From Penaeus vannamei (taxonomy: Eukaryota > Arthropoda > Malacostraca > Decapoda > Penaeidae): a stretch of DNA of 25,000 nt. The translations under genes and the position numbers were made by a program. The stretch covers positions 26,611,413 through 26,636,412 of the forward strand of contig NC_091571.1 in the NCBI RefSeq assembly GCF_042767895.1, written 5' to 3'. Under the pieces are notes generated by a model, which worked only from the letters and a program-made list of their open reading frames with translations, did no database searches and was not told where the DNA came from. Shown one piece after another: positions 14,215-24,000 of this stretch. Position 1 is the stretch's first letter. Each line of letters starts with the position of its first letter.

Positions 14215-14410
14215 CTCCTCCCCCTCTTAATCCTCCCATTGCCCCTACTCCTTCCCCTCCCTCATTCTTCCCTATCGTCCTTCGCTTCCTTCCCTTCTTC
14301 TTCATCCCCCCTCCCCCCTCCCCCCACACATAGGGAGGGTATCGACCGTCAGCGGAATCCCTCCCAGCGTGACGACCATTCCCCTCCCCCTCTCTCTCTC
14401 TCTCTCTCTC
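14181..14410. repeat. Pyrimidine-rich tract with (TCC)n and (CT)n
   Basis: TCC repeats at 14181-14222, a mixed C/T stretch to 14330, a short unique segment, then (CT)10 at 14391-14410. Confidence 0.85.
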
Positions 14411-14459
14411 ACCTGCGGTTATAAACTCGACAAGAGCACCGCTATCCCACCAACGCTCT

Positions 14460-14575
14460 TGGGGAGGGGGGCGGGGTGAAGGGGAAGTATGGAGGGGGGA
14501 GGAGGGAGACGACGACGAGGAGAGAGGGGAAGTAGAGGAGGGAGATGATTAAGATGAAGAGGAGGAGAACGATGT
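14460..14575. repeat. Purine-rich tract
   Basis: G/A-rich + strand (GGGGAGG, GGAGGAG motifs) 50 bp after the preceding pyrimidine tract. Confidence 0.75.
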
Positions 14576-15251
14576 TTGATGGGAAGCGGCGTGTCCGAGA
14601 CGTGCACAGAGGCGTTGCCATTTACTTCCTCTGCGGGCGCTGGTCGTGGCCGGAAACTCTGGTTCGGGTGACGCAACTGGCCGGTGATAGCGGGCGGTTC
14701 GCTCGGGAAATGATGCGTCTCCGAGGCTGATATGGTTGTTAATGTTGCTACTGGGATGCATGCGTGATTGTTGATGAGTCTGTATGGATTGTATGAAGTC
14801 TTTTCTTCTTCATTTTTTTTCTCTCTCTCCTTTCGGTGTGCGGGTGTGTACATGTCTGTGAGTGAAGTGGACGGGTTGGGGACTATGAACAAGGGGAGTG
14901 ATAGTTTTTTTTCTCTTCTTTTCTTTTATTTGGATGGGGCGTACAATTTATATAGGTATTATTGTCTCAATTGTACATGTGTCCCAATGAATAGCAAGAG
15001 TATCAAATAAACCATATATTTCATACAAAAAGTTTTAGTCATTCGAACCGGAAGGAAAAGAAATTTTAAGAATATTTAATTCTGATGATAATAACAACAC
15101 TAATGATAATATGATGTTAGGAAAAAGACGCACATGCCACTTGTTAACAATAGAAAATATGACCCTCGAACCCCAAACTGGGCAATCCAACCCTGAGACC
15201 CAACTGCACAAACGTCTTGAAGAACTTTCCTGACCATCTCCCCTTCCCCAG
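14576..15251. other. Unique sequence upstream of first visible Hr39 exon
   Basis: It changes from CpG-containing to AT-rich and ends in a good branch-point/polypyrimidine/acceptor arrangement (CTGAC followed by a C/T tract and CAG at 15249-15251). It is therefore intronic at least at its right end. No upstream coding exon was found in it. Confidence 0.55.
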
Positions 15252-15499
15252 GTAAAAGTCGAAGAGAGTGGCAGCGAAGAGCAGACCGTCTTCTCGTCCC
15301 AGCCTGCTTCTCAGACTGACTCCCCGGTGCCTCCAAGGAGTGACTCTGGGTGTGAGGTTCACCCAGGGCCTTATACCCCCTCCCAGAGCCCCCTCCTCCC
15401 TCGCCTCCACCCGCACACCCACTCACCCACACACCTTTACTCTCCCACGCAGTCACCCGGGCCCAGCAGGCATGTGTCGGGATTCTCGTCTCCATACAG
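15252..15499 (+). CDS. Hr39: Hr39 coding exon a (A/B region), first exon visible
   Basis: Acceptor CTGACCATCTCCCCTTCCCCAG precedes an open frame beginning VKVEESGSEEQ and ending GFSSPY plus two bases of a Ser codon. An in-frame TGA at about 15231 means the exon cannot simply extend upstream. The donor is AG|GTGGGT at 15500. Ser/Pro/His-rich content such as YTPSQSPLLPR and LYSPTQSPGPSRH resembles the Hr39 A/B region. V-K-V-E at residues 1-4 fits a SUMO acceptor motif. The exon opens with GTAAAAG, which is itself donor-like (see findings). No start codon is evident, so an earlier exon is needed. Confidence 0.8.
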
Positions 15500-18400
15500 G
15501 TGGGTTACATGAGGATTTTTTTTACATCATTTTCCATACATGTGTTAGCAATGGATATATATTTTTCTTTGTGTTTTTTTTTCCATACAGGTGAGTTGAA
15601 TCATTTTCTTATTTATATTTTGGAAGTATACTTTCTTTTTTTTTTATAAAATCTAGATTTCCTTTTTTTAGATAACTACTTCTATACAGGTTGCTTGGAA
15701 TAACATATCTTTATCTGCTTTAAGTTTCCTTTTTAATGTTCCAATTTCATATAGACTTTTTGAACAAATACACATTTTCTTAAAGTTTTCACATTTCAAT
15801 TCAATTTGTTTTAATGAATATGTATTTCCCTTTTTCTTTGGTTAGAATCATTATCCACACCAAAATTCTTCTTTCTTAAGAGAACCTCTAAGCCTCCTCC
15901 ACACACCCCAGTTTGTTAAATAATGTCAGTGTTGCAAAATGTAAGTCAGGAAAATGATGAAATACAAGTCAGCAAGAGATTATTCCCTCAGACCAAACAC
16001 TTTGCTCCTCACATCAAAGGAAGTGATTATTATTAGTTTTTATTGTATTTTATTTTATTGTTTCAATAGAATATGCCCACAATTAAGAAGAATATCATCC
16101 AAAAATTCATCATATATATTATTTCCTTCCTATATTAGTCATTTTTGCCAAACCTCTGCACTCCTTTAATGGTCATTTTTGCCACACCCCTGCACCTTCT
16201 TTAGCCCATATAACATACCCCAGAATTGATGTTTTAGGGTATCATATTTCTGTTTCTTCTTATTTTTTCTCAAATTTTTTGTTCCCATTTACATATAGGC
16301 TAGTCCAAGACTGTTTGTTGAAGAATGTAGTTGTGATTGTAACACTTTTTTCTTTATATTTTTTTTGTTTGATTTATTCCTTTCATCTATATAGAGGAGT
16401 TATTTTTTTCTCTGCATTTTCTTTATTTTCACATTTCTAATAAGTTGGTTTTAAAGGATACATTTCTTTTAATATTTTTTCATATAGTTTCTCTCATCCC
16501 ATTTTTGTCTTCTTCTTTTTCTTTTTTCTTCTTCTGCCTGTTTCAGGTCTTAAATGATGATCAATTACTGTGAACTGAGAAATATCATGATTAATATTGT
16601 TGAACTCGAGTTACATTTTCTAAAACAATCTTTGTTGCTGTGTATTTTATCTCTTCATGCTAGATTATAAATTCTAGTGAATTCATAATCTAGCATTAGT
16701 ATAAAAAAAAACATGAAAAAACTGCTGAATTTGTCCTATCAGTTATTTGCTTGTAACATAAATGTTTTCCAAGAATTCATAAAACTGTGCCCTTTGTTTC
16801 ATATCCTTGTAATTTTATTCCAGACAGGTTATTAAGAACATTTGACTTATGTTTACTGTATTCAAGGTCTTTGATGTTAACTGAATATGAACAAAAAGTG
16901 ACTAGGGTTTCTTATTATGTTTTATGGTGAAAACTATTTTATCATAAGGTATTTTAGTTTATTTAGGTAATATGCCTGACATGCTTAACATTCTGTAAAC
17001 TGTTTTTGTGACTGCAGTATTATAGTTTTGTGTTGTATAAACATGTTTACATATTTGAAAAGGCACTAGAATAAATATATAGATAAGCTGTATGCAAGTA
17101 CCAATGCATCTTTATGCATAAAAATCAACTGCCCCAAAGATTATTCATTACAAAAGAATATTAAAGTTTGAAATGGAGGCTTTTGTTGAACAACTAGCAA
17201 ATGATAGGTAATAGAAGATAATAGTATGATAAATAAAGAAACCTCTTCTCTCTTCAACAGCCACACACCATCAACAGGACTCAGTCGCAATAACAGTGAT
17301 GCGTCCCAGTATGGCGGCTCTTACAATAGTTACTCTTCTGCTCCATCACCCATTTCTCCTACACACTACTCTCCTTCACAGGTAAGTTTTTGCTTGTATA
17401 GGGGTACCTGAATGACGTGTATAATTGTGAGACTGGAAAATCAACCATTGTTATAAATTAATAGTTTTACAATCATTTATTGAAGTGAAAGAATTATTGT
17501 ATACTCTAATAAGGAAGGTTGGTTATTGTGTAAGCATATTACTCTCTAAATATTGAATGTAACTAAAAACCTTTGCTGTATATTAGGAATAGTCAGGTAC
17601 CAAGTAATAGCATATCTATAAAGAAAAAAAAATCCACATACTAGCACAGAACACAAGTATATATACATTTAATTGATACTCTCCTCATAAAGAAATTTAA
17701 CTTTTATCTATTCTTCCGCAGTCGCCCATCCAGCAACGCCATATCACCTACCAAATGCCACCTCATCAGTCCCCCAACCTGGGCCGCGTTCCAAGCCACA
17801 CTAGCCATCCCAGCCAGTACCCAGGAGCTGGAGGTCTTTACAGCGCGCCTTTAGATCTACGAGAGTCCCACAATCTTGGAGGTCACCCAGATTCTTCGAA
17901 GGAAGTCAAGGAGGATGAGCGACTGGCAGCTGACCTATCACAACATTCAGTGATTGCTGCCCAGTCTGGCATAACAAGGCAACAGCTCATCAACAGGTAT
18001 GCAAATTACTAATTACTGGCAAAAGTTGAGGTAAAATTGGACAGATCTGGTTTAGGAAATTGTGGCAGTTTTTTTCCCTCCCAGATACTGTACATGTTTG
18101 GTTTGACCAAGAAGTATATATATATCTTTATCTATATCTCTCTCTATAAATACATATGTATTTATTTATTTATTTATTTATTTATTTAGACATTTACACA
18201 TTTAGCCACACTTCATATAATAATTTGACATTCCATATGCATACATATGCTCAATATTTACAATATTTTTTTCTCTTAAACAGCCCATGTCCCATCTGTG
18301 GAGATAAAATCTCAGGCTTCCACTATGGCATCTTTTCATGTGAATCATGTAAAGGATTTTTCAAGCGGACAGTACAGAACAAGAAGAACTACGTTTGCAT

Positions 18401-20948
18401 GCGCGGTTCCTCTTGTCCAATCACTATCAGTACAAGGAAGAAATGTCCTGGCTGTAGATTTGAAAAGTGTCTTTGCATGGGCATGAAACTGGAAGGTATA
18501 ATAATTATTTTTTATTACTATTAGGCTACTAATTTATACAGGAAATATTTTGTGAATATTTGTGTGACATTATGAGATGAAATAGCATCTTCCTCCAGGA
18601 AATAGTAGCTATGGCTCTTGTATTTGATTTTGTAATAAGTTGATTTCATAGCTTTCAAATATTTCACTTTTCTCTTTTGCATCTATTTTAAATCCAAATT
18701 GTTTAATCTAATGCAAATTTCTGTCTTTATTCTACTTTACTAATCTCACAATCTCTTTCTCTCTCAAACAGCCATCCGTGAAGACCGAACACGAGGTGGG
18801 CGTAGTACATATCAGTGTGCACCATATCCTCTTCCACCATCCTTGGTCACACCTCAACCATCTACCCACCATCTAGACCAACAAAGGCTTCCAGATGCTT
18901 CTGCTGTCAAAGCTGAACCATCAGACAGCGAAGAGATTAAACCATCACCACCTCCAGAGAAGCCCCCCATCCCTCTGCTCTTACAGGTAGGATTTTGCAT
19001 AATTACCCCTTTTGGTGTCTGTTTGCATACATTTATTTGTTGTAGTTAAGGCAGTATTTAATTGTCTCTAATAGTAAAAGTTAAATGAAAGATCTGTCAG
19101 GTTGCTGTTGGGTAATTTTAAATCTTCTGATTTCAAGCAGGATATGTGATGATTTCTTCCTTATAGCTAACTACTTATCATGTATCTCATTGTCATTAGT
19201 ATGATAAATATATATTTGATTGTAACATGTACCAGAATCCTATGATTAACCTAAACATATAATTTCTATACAAAGTTCTTGATATTTAAAAACCTTTCTT
19301 AACAGCAAATCCATGATGTTGAACACCTATGGCACTGCAGTGAGAGTGAAATGGCACAACTTCGTCAGTCTGAGCAAGCCGCAAGGGAAGCCATGGAAAA
19401 CAACTCTCCCAACTTCCTGAATAATCTGTGCACCATTGCTGACCACAGACTGTATAAGATTGTTAAATGGTGCAAGTCTCTACCATTGTTCAGGCACATT
19501 ACAGTAAGTTTCCATATTAGGAAATTTGCAATTGTATCTGAATGATTGCAAGGAATATATAATGTCAACTTAGTGTATTGCATTTATAATTGAAGGTACA
19601 TTAGTATATTGTATGTTATCATGACCTGAAAATGTCAGTCATTTCTGAATTGGCAAGGAAAGTATTCACATTGAGAGTATTAATATTGGTAGAAATAAAA
19701 TTAGAATTCACCAAATGGAATCCAAGATAAATTATTGTTTACATTGTCTGTTGCTATCATTTTCCTTTACTTATTAGTTATTTGGTGTTAACAAAGATTT
19801 GATGATGTATTGTGAATTTATTAGTGATTATATACTGTGTTTCTTATCAGATTGATGATCAGATCTGCCTGCTGATCAACTCCTGGTGTGAGCTCCTCCT
19901 CCTGTCCTGTTGCTTCCGTTCCATGGAGTCCCCAGGCGAGATCCGGGTCAGTTCGGGTCGTACTATGACCTTAGAGCAGGCTGAGGTCATGGGCATCGGA
20001 CCCTGTATTGAACGCATGCTCAACTTGACCCAACAGCTGCGTCGGCTCCAGGTCGACAAATATGAGTATATGGCCATGAAGGTCATTGTTCTTTTATACT
20101 CAGGTGAGAATAATACTGATGCAGAGAACAATATGCAAGCTGTCTTATGAATATTGTAACTAAAGCAATCTGAGTTAATTTACATGTTTATAAATATTTC
20201 TAAAAGCAGTATGTGTACTTTAAATGTTTTACCATCTGTAGATATAAATTATTAATAACACAGAGATTACTTATTATGATCAAAAGAACAGTTTCACATC
20301 ACAAAGCTCAAGGCAGTTGGAAAATACAGGACTTTTTTTGAAGGACTGATCTCACTCTTCCCTCATCAGTAGACGTGTCTGGGCTTGAGGATGGTGAGAA
20401 AGTGCGTTACTCTCAAGAGAAAGTGGTCCAAGCGCTGCAAGAGTATACACTCTCACACTACCCACACCTGCCGCCTAAGTTTGGGGAACTTCTCCTCCGC
20501 ATCCCTGAACTCCAACGCACGTGTCAGGTGAGTAGCTAAAGCTTTCTTTTTTCTTCTTTTTCTTCTTCTTCCTTTCTTTCTATCTTCAGCATTCATGTAC
20601 ACTGTGCAAAGGAAAGAAGTTATAGTATGCATATCGAAGAATTATATGAATTATTCTTGGTTAGAATCAGTATTTCAAAGTTGATCTCACACAGTGAAAT
20701 AATACTACTCATACAACAAAATCCTTCTTTTTTGCAATGATTAAAGTTTCCATCCTAATGCTTATAAATTTATTTCATCCTTTCTCCCACATATTTATAT
20801 GTGCACACAAAGTTCTGCACAGTTAAAATGCCGTTTTAACTCCCTTTCTTCCTTTCAGGCGAGTAAGGAAATGCTCTCTATGAAGAAGAAGGAGGGAGAT
20901 GTGCCAAGTTTCAATTTTCTCTTTGAGCTGTTAAGAGGGGACCATTAG
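15252..20948 (+). CDS. Hr39: Nuclear receptor Hr39 / FTZ-F1 beta (NR5B), 3' nine coding exons, 5' incomplete
   Basis: Joined exons 15252-15499, 17261-17381, 17722-17996, 18284-18495, 18772-18986, 19306-19503, 19851-20103, 20370-20527 and 20859-20948 give 1770 nt, or 589 residues plus TAG. All introns are GT-AG (phases 2,0,2,1,0,0,1,0). Seen by residue: Ser/Pro-rich A/B region 1-215; C4 zinc fingers 217-285 with cysteines 217, 220, 234, 237 and 253, 259, 269, 272; P-box CESCKG; FTZ-F1 box from about 286 (AIREDRTRGGRS); hinge to about 350; ligand-binding domain to 589; AF-2 helix FNFLFELL at 578-585. Known for the family: NR5 receptors bind YCAAGGYCR as monomers in the nucleus; Drosophila Hr39 acts in ecdysone response and female reproductive gland development. 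ISGFHYGIFSCESCKG and the SRNNSDAS motif match Hr39 rather than FTZ-F1 alpha (recalled, not searched). Drosophila Hr39 is about 800 residues, so roughly 200 N-terminal residues are probably missing here. Confidence 0.95.
16138..16205. repeat. 34-bp tandem duplication in intron
   Basis: GTCATTTTTGCCA at 16138 recurs at 16172, and the following CCTCTGCACTCCTTTA-like part is also repeated with a few changes. Confidence 0.8.
16657..16696. repeat. Short inverted repeat, 18-bp arms and 4-bp loop
   Basis: Left arm ATGCTAGATTATAAATTC, loop TAGT, right arm GAATTCATAATCTAGCAT. The arms pair with a single mismatch. It lies in the Hr39 intron and forms a stable hairpin in DNA or pre-mRNA. Confidence 0.9.
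17261..17381 (+). CDS. Hr39: Hr39 coding exon b (A/B region, SRNNSDAS motif)
   Basis: Acceptor CTCTCTTCAACAG, donor CAG|GTAAGT. The phase-2 split Ser codon from the previous exon completes correctly (AG+C). It encodes residues 83-123, including SRNNSDAS (91-98) and SPISPTHYSPSQ. This block is recalled as conserved in insect Hr39 and lies in the disordered N-terminal region. R-N-N-S fits a basophilic kinase (R-x-x-S) site; that reading is inference. Confidence 0.9.
17722..17996 (+). CDS. Hr39: Hr39 coding exon c (A/B region to DNA-binding domain junction)
   Basis: Acceptor CTATTCTTCCGCAG, donor AACAG|GTATGC. It encodes residues 124-214 and the first two bases of Ser215. It starts SPIQQRH and ends GITRQQLIN, which leads directly into the first zinc finger in Hr39 proteins. 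The middle is Pro/His/Gly-rich and probably disordered. Confidence 0.92.
18284..18495 (+). CDS. Hr39: Hr39 coding exon d (complete C4 zinc-finger DNA-binding domain)
   Basis: Acceptor TTTCTCTTAAACAG, donor GAAG|GTATAA. It encodes residues 215-286 with both zinc fingers. The spacing CX2C-X13-CX2C then CX5C-X9-CX2C is exact for nuclear receptors. P-box ESCKG specifies the AGGTCA half-site. Two extra cysteines follow in KCLCMGM, of which the second lies where Drosophila Hr39 is recalled to have Gln. The upstream in-frame Tyr/Ile/Phe-rich stretch is intronic (TTTA)n DNA, not protein. Confidence 0.97.
18772..18986 (+). CDS. Hr39: Hr39 coding exon e (FTZ-F1 box and hinge)
   Basis: Acceptor CTCTCAAACAG, donor CAG|GTAGGA. 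It encodes residues 286-357. It opens with the FTZ-F1 box (AIREDRTRGGRSTYQC), the C-terminal extension that lets NR5 receptors bind as monomers through the 5' bases of the site. The hinge carries V-K-A-E-P (331-335), a SUMO motif followed by Pro and an acidic Ser-rich stretch. It is shorter than the Ala/Gln-rich hinge recalled for Drosophila. Confidence 0.95.
19306..19503 (+). CDS. Hr39: Hr39 coding exon f (ligand-binding domain, N-terminal helices)
   Basis: Acceptor CCTTTCTTAACAG, donor ACA|GTAAGT, both in phase 0. It encodes residues 358-423. It begins QIHDVEHLW and carries the helix 3 segment ADHRLYKIVKWCKSLPLF, which is nearly invariant in Hr39/FTZ-F1 proteins. Confidence 0.96.
19851..20103 (+). 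CDS. Hr39: Hr39 coding exon g (ligand-binding domain core)
   Basis: Acceptor TGTGTTTCTTATCAG, donor TCAG|GTGAGA. It encodes residues 424-507. It contains IDDQICLLINSWCELLLLSC, the nuclear receptor signature of helices 3-5, then CIERMLNLTQQLRRLQVDKYEYMAMKV up to the helix 8/9 area. It is more G+C-rich than the other exons. Confidence 0.96.
20370..20527 (+). CDS. Hr39: Hr39 coding exon h (ligand-binding domain, helices 9-10)
   Basis: The acceptor is a tandem CAGTAG: the proximal CAG starts the exon at 20370, the distal TAG at 20373. Both keep the frame; the distal choice removes one Val codon. Donor CAG|GTGAGT. It encodes about residues 508-560, ending KFGELLLRIPELQRTCQ, the typical helix 10 region. 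Confidence 0.92.
20859..20948 (+). CDS. Hr39: Hr39 last coding exon (AF-2 and stop codon)
   Basis: Acceptor TTTCTTCCTTTCAG. It encodes 29 residues ending FNFLFELLRGDH, then TAG at 20946-20948. LFELL fits the AF-2 core (two hydrophobic, x, Glu, two hydrophobic), so coactivator binding should be possible. Confidence 0.95.
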   Translation, partial: ASKEMLSMKKKEGDVPSFNFLFELLRGDH

Positions 20949-21060
20949 TTAAGGCAAGTTACACTTTCTAGTCTTTTGTTATTTACTTTCCAAAATGCTT
21001 AATGACTGTGAATACAATTCAGATTTTACCTGCAAATAAATTGAGGAGTTTTATGATTGT
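20949..21060 (+). other. Proximal Hr39 3' UTR with candidate poly(A) signal
   Basis: AT-rich sequence follows the stop. AATAAA at 21035-21040 is followed by a T/GT-rich stretch (about 21055-21090), the usual layout of a cleavage/polyadenylation site. AAG|GCAAGT at 20951-20959 could instead be a GC-type donor that skips this signal. Confidence 0.45.
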
Positions 21061-24000
21061 ATTTGTTTAATTTCTTCATTGTTTTGTAAGATGAAATTGA
21101 CTGAAAAATATAAATTAATATAAAAGCAGAAACAGTAATGGTAATACAAAAGCAGAAAAGATCAGATGTAATTAATTTTGTTATCTAAATATATGCATAG
21201 CTACTATGTTATGCCACATATTGTATATGACTAGTAATAGGATGCTGAGAGTGGTTAGAATTTTATAGGAAATATGTTTTTGCCCATTTATCAAATGTAC
21301 TTTTTCTAGGTATACTCTTTGAACACCAAGATGTAACTTCTATAGTCGCACAGCAAAAAGTAACTGAATATTTTTCCACAGGTTGGAGTACAACCTCGTG
21401 TTCAGCGTCAGTTGCTGCATCTCCCTCAGGTATGCGTCGTTGCTTCAGGCTCACAATGTGCGTACAAATGGCGTGATCAGGGCAAAAATAAAAGAAAAGG
21501 AAGAAAAAAAAAGATAAAAAAGGAGGTAATGACCAGTTTGCCATGACTACAAAATATGGACCTGCAGTTTGTGACTCTGAAGGGATGACATTCCCATGGC
21601 TGTGACAAGTGGACGTCTCTAACTCATCCCACCTTATGTACTCATTCATTGTCACACAGAGTAGAACCAAGAAGATGGAATCACCTAGCAAGTTTTAAAT
21701 TTGGAAGGGGCAACTCAAGGACATCTTTTTTTATTTTTTAATATATAATTTATATATATAGATATATATATTATATCTAACAAACCTCTTAACAACCAAA
21801 TGTATTAGAATTATAATGTGAGTCCGCTGGGTAGAGTAGTAAAATGAAAATATAAGAAATCTGATAATGTGCGACATGAGTTACCTTTCGCTGAGTCATT
21901 GCGTCCACCGCCAATATACCTGATGGGAGGTTACCAGAGGCTGTGGCATGGACTCTTAAGCTATAAGCTGTCTTCCATGGATATACTCTCAGAAGCAGTA
22001 TTTTTTATATTTTCTCCCATGCCATGTGTCCAGCAATGCCAGTTGCCACTGATACGACTAATATATTTTCTTGTTACCTGAATGTCCAAAGAAATTTCAT
22101 GTTTAATTTGACCAAGTGTTTGTGTACGTTTGCATATTTCACTATATAGCAAGTTTGTGCACTTTTATTTTAGTATTTATGGTTTGTCTCTGCTCTCTCT
22201 CACAAATGGAAAGAGTCAGAAGATTTTTACCTTTGTTAACTCTTAATTGTTCTTAAATTTGTATTTCAAAGAATTTTATAGCTCAGTTTTCAGTCTGCTG
22301 GTTAGTATCATTGAGGCTATACTAAGAAAATATAATAGTGATATAACATGTGGCAACATAGGCAGAGCAGCAGCGGTTGTAGAGGTGCCAGAAGCTGCCA
22401 CAGACCAGGATTCTGTAAAACCAAATGCACAAAAGAAGAAACCTACAACAGGTTATCTTAGCAAAGCAATAGGTATCATCAGAATCAGACACTTGAATGG
22501 AATATGTCTTGACAGATGAGTGACAGTTCCAGACACCGACTGGTCAGTCACCTGTCAAAGTTATGCCATTTAAAGTGAACATGTTAAAAAAAAGAAAAAA
22601 GAAAAGAAGGAGATCCATAACAAAAAAAAAGAAGAAAAAAAATCATTAGCTCCTAGAAGCCCACCAATGTGCATATCATTCTGTGGTGTTGGAGAATTCT
22701 GGTCTAGATTTGGCTCTGTGAATCTGTGACAATTCCACCGTGCTGGGGAGTTGTGCAACATGATCACAAGGGGAGGCTGTCCAAGGGCATCTGGAGTGGC
22801 TGTGGGACTTCATGTCTACGCTACCAGACATTCAAAACCTCCTGTAATGTCATGTTATCAGAAAGATGAGATAGTTGACTCTTTTTTTTTCTATTTTTTC
22901 ATATAGATTTTAAAATCATGTCATTTATTATATTTTTGATAACTTGGTGGTAATTGAAGCTACCCTGCACCACTGGCCCAGTCGTGACACCAATACTCCC
23001 ACCACAAAGTACCTGCCAGCCAGCAACTAACCAAGTAGGGCGTTGTGGTACCGTAGAGTTATTTACAATAAATTTTTACAGTATTCTCAATTTCTTCTCA
23101 TTCTCTATATTTATACAGATCTTTTCATCATCTACCTCTGCTAACCTAATTTGTTATCAACTGATATTTCTAGCTGAATTGTTGTTTCCTTGTTATATAT
23201 ATCTATATCATTTTTATGTGAAGTATAGAATTTATGATGCTGAAAAATCCTTGTTCTTAATTTTTCTCTTTAACTCTACGATTCCACGATGTCAAACATG
23301 AAGAGCTACGAAAACTTGACTGTCTTCTGTGATGATACTTTTGCACTGAGCTCCGTGGTACTAAATTGTCTGTGGTACTTTAAAAGGTACCATTAGATAA
23401 AACAGAAGTGAGATAGGAGCAAAGTGTAAACTTTTTTACTTGAATTTTTCTGTGGTATGTATTATAGGCTGTGGCCAATATCTGTAGCATTCTTTAAGGA
23501 TGTATATCAGCTGAGATAGTTCCACCCCCAAAAAATTAATGTGCTCTGTCTCACCTAATTTGAATGTTAAGCAGTAACAGTTAAAATTTAGTATGGAACT
23601 ACTCACAGGTATCTAAAGCTTTATAAAATGCCCAGAATTGGAGTCTATGACAAACTTTTTCTTTGCCCAGAAACTTTTTTCCAATGTCTTTCCAATTTCT
23701 ATACTGTAGTAGCTCACAGTGCGTCGTTGTTTTGCCTCTCTTCCGTCTTGCGCTGTGCACAAGATTATTTGGGAAGAGACGAAGAGATGGTACTATCGAA
23801 TTTAGTGTTCTATGTTTTCTACAGAAGAGATTTTTAATTTATTGCATTACATTTCCTGATATATTTTTTCTCAGTTTCACACCACTTTCATGAAGGCTGT
23901 TATTGGTAAACATTCCATTGATATCTAAGCTAATTATTACCCCTTTGGTAAACAAGATGTACTCTTGTGATATTATGTTAATGATGAGCAATTTTAGAGG

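Larger units (their letters stand above)
15500..17260 (+). other. Hr39 intron between exons a and b (1761 bp)
   Basis: AT-rich and T-rich, with no open frame resembling protein. It holds a cluster of TCCATACAGGT-like motifs at 15491, 15533, 15582 and 15681, a 34-bp direct duplication near 16138/16172, and a near-perfect hairpin at 16657-16696. No transposon coding sequence was seen. Confidence 0.85.
17382..20858 (+). other. Short Hr39 introns (seven, 266-347 bp each)
   Basis: Introns 17382-17721, 17997-18283, 18496-18771, 18987-19305, 19504-19850, 20104-20369 and 20528-20858 are AT-rich with clear polypyrimidine tracts. A (TTTA)n microsatellite lies at about 18160-18188, some 95 bp before the DNA-binding-domain exon. 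Nothing else is recognisable in them. Confidence 0.88.

Noticed and set aside
14419..14892. 157-residue minus-strand frame and a plus-strand frame at 14545-14730
   Set aside because: Composition-driven around a purine tract; no conserved motif, and the two overlap each other.
15268..15594. Open frame MAAKSRPSSRPS... overlapping exon a in another frame
   Set aside because: The frame giving VKVEESGSEEQ joins in phase to 17261 and yields Hr39-like sequence; this one does not.
18156..18283. N-terminal extension of the DNA-binding-domain frame (Met-Tyr-Leu-Phe-Ile...)
   Set aside because: It is intronic (TTTA)n sequence before a clear AAACAG acceptor. The real frame joins to 17996 through a split Ser codon.
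22247..22519. 90-residue frame with VVEVPEAATDQDSVKPNAQKK
   Set aside because: It has a more protein-like middle section, but no family is recognised and there is no convincing splice pair or start context. More probably 3' UTR or intergenic DNA.
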